Assembly: GCA_963691705.1 (NCBI GenBank)
Contig: OY829541.1
Coordinates: 37,837,661-37,901,660 of the forward strand
Reading direction: 5' to 3'
From: Viola odorata
Lineage: Eukaryota > Streptophyta > Magnoliopsida > Malpighiales > Violaceae
DNA: 64,000 nt
Shown in pieces: positions 1 through 9,312 of this stretch. Below the pieces are notes generated by a model, which made no database searches, was not told the origin of the DNA, and saw only the letters and a program-made list of their open reading frames with translations. Positions within the stretch are counted from its first letter, which is position 1. Each line of letters begins with the position of its first letter. The translations under genes and the position numbers were made by a program.

Positions 1-784
1 AAGAGAAACGAGACAATAGGATGCAATTTCGGTTTTACTTATTGACTACTCGAGTATTGCGGACTGGAGAAGGAACAAGGTTCAATCATATGAACAAGGG
101 GCAGAGATTTGAAGAGAGAAGTCTCAATTTTATCAAAATAACAACCACTCAATAATGGAGCTAAACGGCTCCTTATAAAGAGTTTACAAGCAAACCCTAA
201 TAGGAATAGAAGTAGGAGTTCTAATTACGGAAATTAACTTAGTTAACTAATTAATCAATTAACCAATTAACCAATTAACTAATTAACTAATTAACTAATT
301 AAAGTAAATATAAATATAATTAAATACATTCCAGTAGCTCATGTCGAGTTCTCCATCATCGGGCCAAGGTTTGGGCCGAAACTTGAAGTTGTATATTGTC
401 TCGCGTACAGACTGCGCACCATAATGTCGACTTCCATAACTTTTAAACCACTGGTCAAAATGGGCTTAAACTTGTCCCAAATGAAAGATAACATCCTGAA
501 GTTTCCAACGAGTATTCAATCACATGATTTGGACTTGTAAAGCATCGGCTACGTTACGACGAAGTTGCCAGTTGTGTCTGCGCCTAGAACTGCTGTGTGC
601 GAGATTGTCATCTCGAATCTCCTTGAGATCTACTTGTCTGAATGCTCTGAAACTTGGACACAATAAACATAACACATAGAGGTTTCTATCAATCCTTTCG
701 GACCTCTTATCGGACGCCATCTGCTCCATCATGTCTTGATGCTTTTGTCCATGTAGTCGCGTGATACATCTTGGGATCGTATCA
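1..784 (-). repeat. E1 3' LTR (partial, cut by window edge)
   Basis: Position 1 aligns with 4419 in the 5' LTR copy, so about 200 bp of this LTR lie outside the window. The LTR start (TGATACGATCC on the minus strand) is at 784, directly after the PPT. U3 contains an AT-rich run of TTAATTAG-like units (about 234-300) and a TATA-like TTTATAAGG just downstream, near 171-180. Confidence 0.88.
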
Positions 785-1950
785 TTCCCTCCCTCTTCGG
801 AAAGATTCGTCGTCGAATCTTGCTCATCATAATCTGCCCACGAAAGCTTCACAATTATATGCTCAAAGAATACTCGCCATCTCCCATGCTTTCTTAGTCG
901 CCATCTCTTACGCTTGAAGGTCAATGCGCTAGTGTTGGTAGGAGGATTCACATCATTCCCTCTCCCGTCGAAAGGATTCGCCCTCGAATATGATTTTAGA
1001 CCTGCACCACAATACCTTAAGTTAGTAATATCAAAGTAAGCACAAATCGAACCATACCAACCTTGTAAATTCAACTTGGCAGCAATGTCTTTGAACATGT
1101 CAAAGCGTCGAGTAAGATGATTGCTCCAAGCGGCTACTCTTGCTTGAACTTGGTTTAGGGACCGTCTCTGGCATAAGCGCTGCCAAACCCAAGCTCTTAT
1201 CTTGAAGGATCCACTCATCCTTCCATGGTTTCCCAAAGTTGCCATCTTGACACTTAAACGTGCACCATAACGCTTGGCTTGTCCATGGGCTATCCGCATT
1301 ACTTCGATCTCTTGGCTGCCACTTATACTAAATAATACACTCAAAGGCAGCAATATTAAATCGAATAATGTCATAAGAAGAAAATCACACATGTGTTTCA
1401 ATAACACACCAAAGATAATAGCGTGTATGAAAAGGTAGTAAGTGTATAAAAGAAACGGAAAATATTCCTTCCATGTAGACTCATACTTACAAACTGTCAC
1501 ATGTCTTACAGCTCCAAGAGCTCTCTCCTCCATCTCTGGTTGTCTCAAGAACTGTGGTGGCAAGGATAAATTTCGCTTCCTTGGCGCACTCAATGTTTGC
1601 CACGATTCTTGACCTAAGTCGCTAAAGGACTTCTTCGTTTGATTACTAACAAGACTCCAAGGAAAAATATATGAAATAATAACATCCTTAAGAGTTAAGT
1701 TAATAATAAAACAGCAGCTCATCACACAATCCGCAAACATATCATGCTCATCAAAATTTCGCAAAAGATCATGCGACCGATATAAGCGATTACGTCTGAA
1801 AAGAGCTCCTCCAAATCCTATCGACTTAAACACAAAATTTTCATGGAATTCACACTTAACATCATAGTTATCTAATGTAAAAACATGTGAGAATCCAATT
1901 AAATATGTGTTAGAGACAACACAATCCATTTCTCTCGGTCTAGCCAACAT
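520..1950 (-). pseudogene. 476-codon frame of unknown origin, possibly a captured gene fragment with introns
   Basis: I do not recognise this protein. The frame starts at 1950 and runs through the PPT into the LTR, so its C-terminal end (from about 800 down) is not a natural protein end. A hydrophobic stretch (residues about 165-210) looks membrane-like, but the underlying DNA is T-rich and is bracketed by GTAAGT (minus strand from 1490) and GGCAG (ending at 1316). It is therefore better read as a possible 175-nt intron. A second possible intron ends with TGTGGTGCAG at 1002 and has a TACTAAC branch-type motif about 20 nt upstream (about 1021-1027). Intron-bearing non-retroviral sequence inside a pol-less element would fit capture of a host gene fragment. 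Alternatives are an extra element ORF or chance. Confidence 0.35.
785..800 (-). other. E1 polypurine tract
   Basis: On the minus strand the purine run GAAGAGGGAGGGAA abuts the TG of the 3' LTR. In LTR retrotransposons this tract primes plus-strand DNA synthesis. A similar second tract lies about 165 bp upstream in the element (see findings). Confidence 0.8.
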
Positions 1951-1962
1951 ACCAAACTGTTT

Positions 1963-2556
1963 TCACTTTCGCGAGTAAATTTCAAAGGTATATGACTTGA
2001 CCTTCGGTTCTTGCATATAACCATCATCAATTAAATTAATTTTATAATCAGAATCATAAGAATTAATGAGGTTCATATACTCACACAAATCGCTCCTTAG
2101 GGAAGAGGACCATACCATACCCTTTCGGTTAGGGTTTGCCGAACTAGGCACCATGGTTGCGCAAGGCTCTTTCCCTCCTCTTAGCAGTAAGGTAAGAGGC
2201 TCCTCTTCTGCCAATACTCTCTTCTTTCTCTGCACATGAGGTAAAACAACACTAGAAAGGAAAGCAAATGGGTTAGGGTTAGTGAACTCGAAGCGCAATG
2301 GCCAAAATTTCAGTTTTTGGTGGCTTGCGCCAAAATAGATTTTGTACACACCGAGTGTGTTCCTCACTCCTCTCCCTATGGAATAATCACTCTCCTCTCC
2401 TTTTGTATCAATGCCAACTAACGCATGCTCACTCTTTTCATGCGGGTTATTTTCCTCACTTTCTCTTTTCCCATGCTCACTCTTTTCATGGGGGTTATTT
2501 TCCTCGTTATTTCTCTCTTTCTTTTCAGCACTCAACTCTCCTCTTTTTTCTCTCAA
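1963..2556 (-). pseudogene. Frame following gag (probable Gag C-terminal or linker region)
   Basis: This 197-codon frame overlaps the last 32 bp of the gag frame in another phase and continues its charged, Lys/Glu-rich composition, which suggests that an indel split one longer gag frame. Two copies of a 16-residue unit containing NNPHEKSEH lie near the N-terminus, encoded by a 48-bp direct duplication. The same peptide core occurs in the internal region of the array monomers. The C-terminal half matches no family I know, and no zinc knuckle or protease motif is visible. Confidence 0.4.
2424..2519 (-). repeat. 48-bp direct duplication in E1
   Basis: CATGCTCACTCTTTTCATG starts at 2424 and again at 2472, with similar following sequence (GGGTTATTTTCCTC). 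The 48-bp period equals 16 codons, so the duplication is in frame. Confidence 0.85.
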
Positions 2557-3253
2557 TATCCCTTATGAATTCAGACTCAGCATAAGCTTTCACAACTCGC
2601 TTTTGCTCCTCATCTTTCGCCTTTGACTTAGTAGGCCTGATACTAGGATAAAGAGACCTCTTCTTCCTTTGCTTCTCTATACTGATCGTTGTTTGTAACA
2701 TATCCTCTAAGTAGAAGAACTCAGTGTAATGCAGTGGATCAGTTATCTCTCGATTGAGGCCTTCGAAGAATCTTGCCATCGTCTCCTTTTTGGTCTCCTT
2801 GACTTGTGCCCTCTCCAAAGCGATCTCCATCTCATTAAAGTACTCTTCAACACTCTTATTTCCTTGTGTCAAGGTCTCCAACTTTCGGAGAAGCTCACGG
2901 CTGAAGTTAGTGGGAACAAAACGATTCCTCATGACCCTCTTCATCACTTCCCAATTCTGAATTGGGAGGCTCCCCATGGCAGCTCGTTTAAGGTTGATCT
3001 GATCCCACCAATTAACTGCATACCCACCAAACGCAGCTGATGCTAACTTTACTTTCTTCCTTTCTGAATAATCATGGCAGCGAAAAATAGATTGTACCTC
3101 TCGCTCCCAATCCAAGTAAGCATTCGTATTGTACACTGTTTCAAAAGGTGGAAGTCTTATTTCTTTACTCCCTAGGTTTGCGTGGGCATACTTCTGTGCG
3201 TAGCGCTCAAAGAGCTCATCATCTGATGAATCAGCCGACATCCTGAAATTCAC
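2525..3253 (-). CDS. Gag polyprotein, Retrotrans_gag type (truncated)
   Basis: This 242-residue product has the core of plant Ty3/gypsy Gag, the structural protein that packages element RNA into virus-like particles. Recognisable blocks are YLDWEREVQ (about residues 46-54), the CHDYSERKKVKLA region (59-71), the paired tryptophans of NWWDQ (81-85), RFVPTNFSRELLRKL (111-125), the LTQGNKSVEEYFNEME region (128-143) and ARFFEGLNREI (160-170). The usual CCHC zinc knuckle and protease are absent, and the frame stops early in a Lys/Arg-rich tail where a second frame (2556-1963) takes over. Two in-frame ATGs, at 3253 and 3241, are possible starts; the second gives the more ordinary acidic N-terminus MSADSSDDEL. 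It lies directly downstream of the leader and PBS. Confidence 0.8.
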   Translation of the reverse strand: MNFRMSADSSDDELFERYAQKYAHANLGSKEIRLPPFETVYNTNAYLDWEREVQSIFRCHDYSERKKVKLASAAFGGYAVNWWDQINLKRAAMGSLPIQNWEVMKRVMRNRFVPTNFSRELLRKLETLTQGNKSVEEYFNEMEIALERAQVKETKKETMARFFEGLNREITDPLHYTEFFYLEDMLQTTISIEKQRKKRSLYPSIRPTKSKAKDEEQKRVVKAYAESEFIRDIERKKRRVEC

Positions 3254-4202
3254 AACACAAAAGAAAACAAGCGTAAAATTGTCCTAAAAACTAGCACTCC
3301 CTCACGTGTTTACTCTCGTATTTAAACTCTCAATTGAACTCACAAAAATCACTCAAAATCCCTGCAATTGTTCAAGTGTTAGTAAGACTCAAGAGTTCAA
3401 GAAAAAAGCCTCCAAGAAGACTCTCAAAGACAACTAGCACTGAAAAGAATGGTGACACTTGATATTTGAGTAATTGCAAGAACAACCAATCAAACAAATA
3501 GCAAGTAGAGTAGAAGGCAATTTCAAGGAATCAAAGAAAGCTCAAATTGACTAGAAAGGACTCAAACAAATTCAATTTCAGTTCTGATTTTAATATCCAA
3601 TCGCACTTCAATTCGCTTCCTTGATAAATCTAACTTTTGTGGCGCAAATACTTCTATATATTTTTGTATTTGCAGAATTGAATCCCTCCTTTCTTTTTTT
3701 TTTTGGAAATTTCTCTTTTCTTTTCTTTTTCTCCCTTTTTTTTTTTTTTTTGACTATGAACACAGTTTAGTGTTTTGATCACAACTTTTTACTCTGAACT
3801 CTGGATTGACTGATTCTTTTTTATTCGGAAGCCAACAAATATAGCTTTCCAACAGATCCTTTTTCACCAAAATCGGACTTCAATAGCTATATATACGAAT
3901 TCAATTTCGACTTGACAGAAATTTTGTAGAATTTGACAGAAAATACAATTTAGTAAATCGGGTGCAGCTTTTGACTCCGGCGTCCGAATCACTTGATTCA
4001 TTTTGATTCGGAAACCTAACAGGTGCAGATTTCCAATGAGACCTTTCTCACTAAATTTGGATTTCAATAGCTATGTATTAAAATTCAATGAACCAAGCAC
4101 AGCAAAGAAATCGGTTTTGAATGGAGTAGAAGGGAATACCGATTTCAGCAATGAAAACTAAAAACACAATTAAAGATACTTACCAATCTTTGAACGCCTT
4201 AA
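3254..4202 (-). other. E1 untranslated leader between PBS and gag
   Basis: No ORF of note. It contains a diverged direct duplication (about 3782-3906 and 3966-4091, period about 184 bp; both copies carry TTCAATAGCTAT or TTCAATAGCTATG near the end). It also has two long T runs (about 3692-3704 and 3737-3752), A runs on the element strand. The duplicated segment is homologous to the leader of the array monomers (for example 9010-9175). Confidence 0.7.
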
Positions 4203-4215
4203 GCTCCGCTACCAA
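4203..4215 (-). other. E1 primer binding site
   Basis: On the minus strand TTGGTAGCGGAGC follows the 5' LTR almost immediately. It resembles the plant initiator-Met tRNA PBS (TGGTATCAGAGC) with two mismatches; the array version has one. It would prime minus-strand DNA synthesis. Confidence 0.7.
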
Positions 4216-4216
4216 C

Positions 4217-5202
4217 TTATACGATCCTAGTTGCTTAGGATGCGTAACACACAAATCTGATCGTTGTTCAAAGATGGATTTCGATGCGGAAGTAATGAAC
4301 TCGACAAGTACGAGCTGAGACCACTTAGCTAACCTGTGCTAAGAGCCCTAATCGATTTCAAATCAAGGATCTTGAATCGGATTCTTAGGACTAGACTCAA
4401 CAATGTGAGAATCACACTAAGAGAAACAAGACAATAGGATGCAATTTCGGTTTTACTTGTTGACTACTCGAGTATTGCGGACTGGAGAAGGAACAAGGTT
4501 CAATCACATGAACAAGGGGCAGAGATTTGAAGAGAGAAGTCTCAATTTTATCAAAATAACAACCACTCAATAATGGAGCTAAACGGCTCCTTATAAAGAG
4601 TTTACAAGCAAACCCTAATAGGAATAGAAGTAGGAGTTCTAATTAAGGAAATTAACTTAATTAACTAATTAATCAATTAACCAATTAACTAATTAACTAA
4701 TTAACTAATTAACTAATTAAAGTAAATATAAATATAATTAAATACATTCCAGCAGCTCATGTCGATTTCTCCATCATCGGGCCAAGGTTTGGGCCGAAAC
4801 TTCAAGTTGTATGTTGTCTCGCGTACAGACTGCGCACCATAATGTTGACTTCCATACCTTTTAAACCACTGGTTAAAATGGGCTGAAACTTGTCCCAATT
4901 GAAAGATAACATCCTGAAGTTTCCAACGAGTATTTAATCGCATGATTTGGATTTATACAGCATTGGCTGCGTTACGACGAAGTTGCCAATTGTGTCTGCG
5001 CCTAAAACTGCTGTGTGCGAGATTGTCATCTCGAATCTCCTTGAGATTTACTTGTCCGAATGCTCTGAAATTTGGACACAATAAACATAACACATAGAGG
5101 TTTCTATCAATCCTTTCGGACCTCTGATCGGACTCCATCTGCTCCATCATGTCTTGATGCTTTTGTTTATGTAGTCGCGTGATACATCTTGGGATCGTAT
5201 CA
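4217..5202 (-). repeat. E1 5' LTR (986 bp)
   Basis: Starts TGATACGATCC on the minus strand at 5202 and ends in a decayed GGATCGTATAA at 4217. A TATA-like TTTATAAGG is followed by a small GGAGC/GCTCC hairpin, and the R-U5 part is nearly the same as in the array LTRs. U3 differs more. The 5' flank at 5203 begins GAGTT; the matching target-site duplicate would lie left of the window. Confidence 0.88.
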
Positions 5203-6059
5203 GAGTTTCCTTAATCACCAAGGACTCTCTTTTTTCTTGGAGATTTTTACTCTAGATGGTGTTCAATCAAGCTTCCCTACTGGATCAATTTTTTCCATTT
5301 CATGACCACATCAAGGAGTTACAAGTTAGAGTCTGATCTACCATAAGGCCAAACAAACCACAAAAATATGAGAGATCTTTAATTTGTTTTGGGTTTGCGG
5401 ATTTATCTGGGTTCTTGGCTTTTGCTGCTGCTACTCTCACGCACAGTTTAAGTGTACCGCCGAGTTCTTACTTTGATGAGAGGTGGAAATTGTCAAAAAA
5501 GGGTTTTCAAGGGGCTGATCTTCAAGCTCGTCTCTCACGAACAATGATTCCTCCTCCCAAAAGAGATGTTCTTTTACAGAAAATACACAAAATTGGCCAA
5601 AGAACAGAGAACAAGATCCGGAGTGGGCAAGATCCGGAACAAGATCCGGAATGAGATCTGGATCCTTCTTCTTCCCGGATCCTTCTTCTTCCACTACTAA
5701 TCCGGATTTTTCTTCTTCCATTACTTGACCTTTTCTTGCGGCCTGGCTCGGAGGAAGGCAATAAAATGCATAATATTTCTTGGGAAATTGTGATCGGACA
5801 AAGGTGATAGTGGTCTTAGAATAGGATTGATCTTGGCAAATAATACAACATTTCTGGTCAGATTCATAAAGGGGAAAATAAGGGATGGTAAAGGATTGAT
5901 TGGTTGATGAATCAACGGTGAGGATTGTGATCATGTGGGAGGCGGTTGTGGCAGTAATAATAAAGGATGGTTCCTTGAAGCAGATTGCTCATAAGCAAAG
6001 AATTTGAGTATTTTAATTTGATTATGAGTTATAGAACGAAAAAAAGGAGGAAAAGAGAT
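5203..6059. other. Unassigned region with GATCCGGA-rich stretch and one long minus-strand frame
   Basis: No recognised gene. A minus-strand frame of 165 codons (5934-5437) has a charged middle rich in E, K and P/D/L repeats, encoded by a simple stretch of GATCCGGA and CTTCTTCTTC units (about 5620-5725). Much of the frame is therefore low complexity, and I would not call it a gene. The flanks look like ordinary AT-rich plant intergenic DNA. Confidence 0.4.
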
Positions 6060-6350
6060 ATGAAGTTTGATCCAGGTTTGTTATAGGTTTGTGATCCGGC
6101 TTGATGATTCCGGGTTTGATTCAAGTTTGTTATGGGTTGTGATTCCGGGTTTGATTTTAAGATTTCGGGTTTGATATGATTCTGGGTTTGATTTTAAGAA
6201 TCCGGGTTTAATATGATTTCGGGTTTGATGTGATTCCGGTTTTAAGATTTGGGTTTGTGGTTTCGGGTTTGTGATTCCGAGTTATGTTTCGGGTTGTGAA
6301 TCCCGGTTGTGTTCCGGGTTTGTGATCCGGGTTGTGATTCCAGATGCATT
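6060..6350. repeat. Degenerate TTCCGGGTTTG minisatellite
   Basis: About 15 imperfect units built around GATTCCGGGTTTGAT, with spacing of roughly 12-25 bp. Similar isolated units reappear at 6530-6610 between the two copies of the duplication described next. Confidence 0.7.
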
Positions 6351-6361
6351 GCTGGGCAGTT

Positions 6362-6790
6362 ATATCGAATTTTACGGAAAAAATCATATATTTTTCATAT
6401 GAGCTTAGAATTTTGTGTATGATAGCTCGATTTGAAGGTAATTTAAAGGGCTACAATTCTTATGAAGATGTCTAAGTGAGACATTGATGTTAACTGAGCG
6501 ATATTGAGATTCAAAGTTCCAGGTTTGTGATTTTAGTTCCGGGTTGTGAGTTGATTCTGGGTTGAGATTTAATTCCTAGTTGTGATTTGATTCTGGGTTG
6601 ATGTTCTCCGGCAGCTGTATGGAGTTTCGGTAAAAAACTCATATCTTTTTCATATGAGCTTCAACTTTTGTGTATGATAGCTTGATTTGAAGATAATTGG
6701 AAGAGCTACAATTATTATGAATATATCTAAGTGAGATATTGACGTTAACGGAGTGCTATTGAGCTTCAAAGTGACGCTACAGGTTTGAGA
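6362..6790. repeat. Diverged tandem duplication (period about 250 bp)
   Basis: Copy one (about 6362-6530) and copy two (about 6613-6790) share CATATGAGCTT, TTTTGTGTATGATAGCT and CTAAGTGAGA and the same order of blocks. Origin unknown; possibly an old LTR remnant. Confidence 0.65.
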
Positions 6791-7170
6791 AAAGTTAAAA
6801 ATGTCAGAATTATATTGGGTATGAATATCTACCTCGCATGGACAGTCTTCATAATATCATATGGCCATCCTCTCATCATCACTTATGATGTGTGCTGAAT
6901 CCTTGCAAAGACAGCAAGTTGCGAATGGGCACTTTAGAACTACTCGATAGGATTGATGGCGGTGCGCCACAGCTAGAGGATAAAAAGAAGTTCCTACATG
7001 AAAACCTAGCCGAGAGAGGGATAAGTACAGAGGTTGTGGCACCATGGCGTACAAGTAAGTTAGGGGTTACCGAAGAACATAAGAATGCTATAACACTTCC
7101 TACTGAGCGTGACTTGAATGTACAAGGGAAGGCAGATGATGCTGAGCAAGATTCGAGGACGAATCTTCTT

Positions 7171-7196
7171 GCAGAAGGGGAGAATGGTATGGATCC
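7171..7196 (+). other. Second PPT-like module inside the monomer
   Basis: AGAAGGGGAGAATGGTATGG, preceded by GACGAATCTTCTT, copies the layout of the true PPT-LTR junction (GAAGGGGAAGGGTATGATACG at 7588). It recurs in every monomer at the same offset and in E1. It is probably a fossil 3' end. Confidence 0.5.
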
Positions 7197-7369
7197 AAGA
7201 ATGAAATTTTCTATAATCAAAGTTCAAGCATTCGACTTCTACGAAGACAAGTTCCCTATTCAAGAAGAGAAGTCCAATACATGTCTAGGTGCAGAAGTGA
7301 GTGAGCGAGAAAAACAAAAGGGCTTAAAAGAACCCAAAGTCTTAAAGAAGACTAATCAAAACAACCCCC

Positions 7370-7389
7370 ATGAAAAGAGTGAGCATGGG
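7370..7389 (+). repeat. Imperfect palindrome CCCATG...CATGGG encoding the NPHEKSEHG core
   Basis: The outer six bases are inverted (CCCATG / CATGGG). The same sequence occurs, duplicated, in E1 on the other strand (2424-2519), so it was present in the common ancestor of E1 and the array element. Confidence 0.6.
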
Positions 7390-7587
7390 TTAACTAATTC
7401 TTCTTCTTCTTCTTATGTATTCTCTTTAGGGCAGCAAAAGCAAGATATTTTGAAGGAGAAGGAGTTGCCTAAGTTGCAACCGTTGGAGTTGGATGCCTTG
7501 GGTAATCCCTTTCCTTCATGTGTTTCCTCTGTTGATTCTAATATAATTGTTGTCTTAAAAGAATCACATTCGAGGGCGACTCTTTTC

Positions 7588-7601
7588 GAAGGGGAAGGGT
7601 A
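7588..7601 (+). other. Polypurine tract of the array element (first copy)
   Basis: GAAGGGGAAGGGTA sits directly before LTR 1 (TGATACGATCC at 7602). The same tract precedes all 17 LTRs, at 7588 plus multiples of 2395. Confidence 0.85.
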
Positions 7602-8298
7602 TGATACGATCCTAGCCTCATGGATAACCCCAGTGAGGTTAATACAACCCCTAGACATGGAGACAAGGAAGAAGACACTGCTTGATCAAGCCTTCAAGCG
7701 AAGGATGATATGGAAGGTGGCTTGGAGACACCTAGCGCAAGGTTTGACATCCATCCGAGTCAACCCATGGAAGAACGACTTCAATAAAAGATCCAGTACA
7801 TATACAAGACCGATTGTAGTCTTAGGAAGGTTGTGTCCAAGTTTCAGTCAGGTCGGACGAGTAAATCTCAAGGTGGCTCATGGTGACATTCTAGCTAACA
7901 AGGAGAAGACGCCCAGGCATGACCAGCGACTTCGATCAAACCTAGACGGTGCTTTACATGTCAGAATCGTTCGATCAACCACTCGTTGGAAACTTCGGGA
8001 TGTTAGCTTTCGTTTTGGACAAGTTTCAGCCCATTTGGCCCAGTCGTTTAAAAGTTATCAAAGTCGACATTATGGTGCGCAGTCTCTGCGCGAGACAACA
8101 TACAACTTGAAGTTTCTGCCCAAACCTTGGCCCGATGATGGAGAACTCGGCATTAGCTGCTGGAATGTATTTAATTATATTTATATTTACTTTAATTAGT
8201 TGATTAGTTAATTAGTTAATTGATTAATTAGTTAATTAAGTTATTTTCCTTAATTAGAACTCCTACTTCTATTCCTATTAGGGTTTGCTTGTAAACTC

Positions 8299-8306
8299 TT
8301 TATAAG
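8299..8306 (+). promoter_or_regulatory. LTR TATA box (array LTR 1)
   Basis: TTTATAAG is followed within 15 bp by a short GGAGC/GCTCC stem. Transcription would start about 25-35 bp downstream, near 8330. The site is repeated in LTRs 1-16 and destroyed in LTR 17, where the array breaks. Confidence 0.6.
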
Positions 8307-8673
8307 GAGCCGTTTAGCTCCATTATTGAGTTGGCTGTTATTTTGATAAAATTGAGACTTCTCTCTTCAAATCTCTGCCCATTGTTCATGTGATTGAACC
8401 TTGTTCCTTCTCTAGTCCGCAATACTCGAGTCGTCAAACAAGTAAAACCTGAAATTGCATCCTATTTGTTGTTTGCCTAGGTTGATATCCACAAGGGATA
8501 TAGGCTTAGTGATTCGACAAGGATCCTCCCTTGTTCGGACTTAGGTTGGCTGGTGCTTAGCGATCAGCAGGCTTACGTTGTCTAAGTGAGTTATCTTCTT
8601 CCGCATTGAAATCCATCTTGGAACAATGATCAGGTTGTCTGCTACGCATCCTAAGCAACTAGGATCGTATCAG

Positions 8674-8686
8674 TTGGTAGCAGAGC
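8674..8686 (+). other. Primer binding site, initiator-Met tRNA type (first complete copy)
   Basis: TTGGTAGCAGAGC begins two bases after the LTR end (8672). TGGTAGCAGAGC differs by one base from the plant iMet PBS TGGTATCAGAGC. All 16 complete monomers keep it. Confidence 0.75.
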
Positions 8687-9216
8687 TTAAGGCGTTCAAA
8701 GATTGGTAACTATCCTATCTATCCTTACTGTTTTTATTTTATTTTATTTGAGTCATTGTAAAAATAATTCGCCAAAGTATAAGCGATTTGTATCAGTCAA
8801 AAAAAAAATCAGAAAATCAATAAGTGTCTTTAATTTCCTGTTTTGAGTCTTGGTCGATTTAGAAGTTCTAAATCAAAGTCGAGTCTTAAGTCCTACTTAT
8901 AAACCGAGTTGGTTTATTAGTTTGAGTATGTTTTGTCTTTTGATTTATTTATTTAAGTCGAAAGAAAGTCATATAAGAGTCACAAAAACAGTCCACCAAA
9001 GTGTCAGTGTCGAAATTGTATTTCAATATATACCTATTGAAGTCCGATTTCAGTGAAAAAGGATCCGTTAGAAAGCTGAGTTTGTTGGGAGTCTGAATCA
9101 AGAAGAATCAGGTGATTCGGACACCGGAGTCAAAAGCTGTGCTTGAATTACTAAACTGTGTTCACCGAAACCGAATTTTACACTTTCTAGTGTTTAAGTT
9201 TGATTAGGTGATTGAG

Positions 9217-9312
9217 ATGGCAAAAGGGAATTCGAGAGAAGAACAAAAGGAGGTGATCGCCTTAATGCAGAAACTCACCATGATGTGTGCTGAATCCTTG
9301 CAAAGACAGTAA
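9217..9312 (+). pseudogene. Truncated gag N-terminus (31 codons) in each monomer
   Basis: ATG at 9217 opens a polar, helix-prone peptide beginning MAKGNSREEQKEV and ending LQRQ before TAA at 9310. Its place, right after a leader homologous to that of E1, suggests the start of gag. The left-edge copy has CAA in place of this TAA but stops 14 codons later at TAG, so the reading frame was already short. The rest of gag and all of pol are missing. The same peptide is repeated every 2395 bp. Confidence 0.5.

Larger units (their letters stand above)
1..5202 (-). mobile_element. E1: LTR retrotransposon lacking pol, Ty3/gypsy type
   Basis: Reading on the minus strand, the order is 5' LTR (5202-4217), PBS (about 4215-4203), leader, gag (3253-2525), further frames of unclear origin (2556-520), PPT (800-785) and 3' LTR (784 to the window edge). 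Both LTRs start with TGATACGATCC; the 5' LTR ends in a slightly decayed inverted copy. About 30 differences are visible by eye between the 784 shared LTR bases, so the insertion is not very recent. No reverse transcriptase, RNase H or integrase motif occurs in the 3.4-kb interior, so the element would need enzymes from a relative. LTR, leader and PBS are homologous to those of the tandem array at 6885-46596. Family placement rests on the gag domain. Confidence 0.85.
6885..7601 (+). repeat. Array left edge: partial, diverged internal region
   Basis: Starts inside the gag remnant at ATGATGTGTGCTGAATCC and runs to the PPT before LTR 1. About 17 differences from the interior consensus are visible. 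They include CAA at 6915-6917 where all complete monomers have TAA. A 435-codon frame (6892-8199, GTG start) is the edge version of the 424-codon frame in the other monomers. The left flank shows no LTR or target duplication, so the array was cut here. Confidence 0.9.

Noticed and set aside
1320..1490. Membrane segments of an env-like protein in E1
   Set aside because: The hydrophobic stretch coincides with T-rich DNA between splice-like signals, and no other envelope feature is present.
5437..5934. 165-codon minus-strand frame as a host gene
   Set aside because: Its middle is simple-sequence DNA, there is an overlapping frame on the other strand, and no domain is recognisable.
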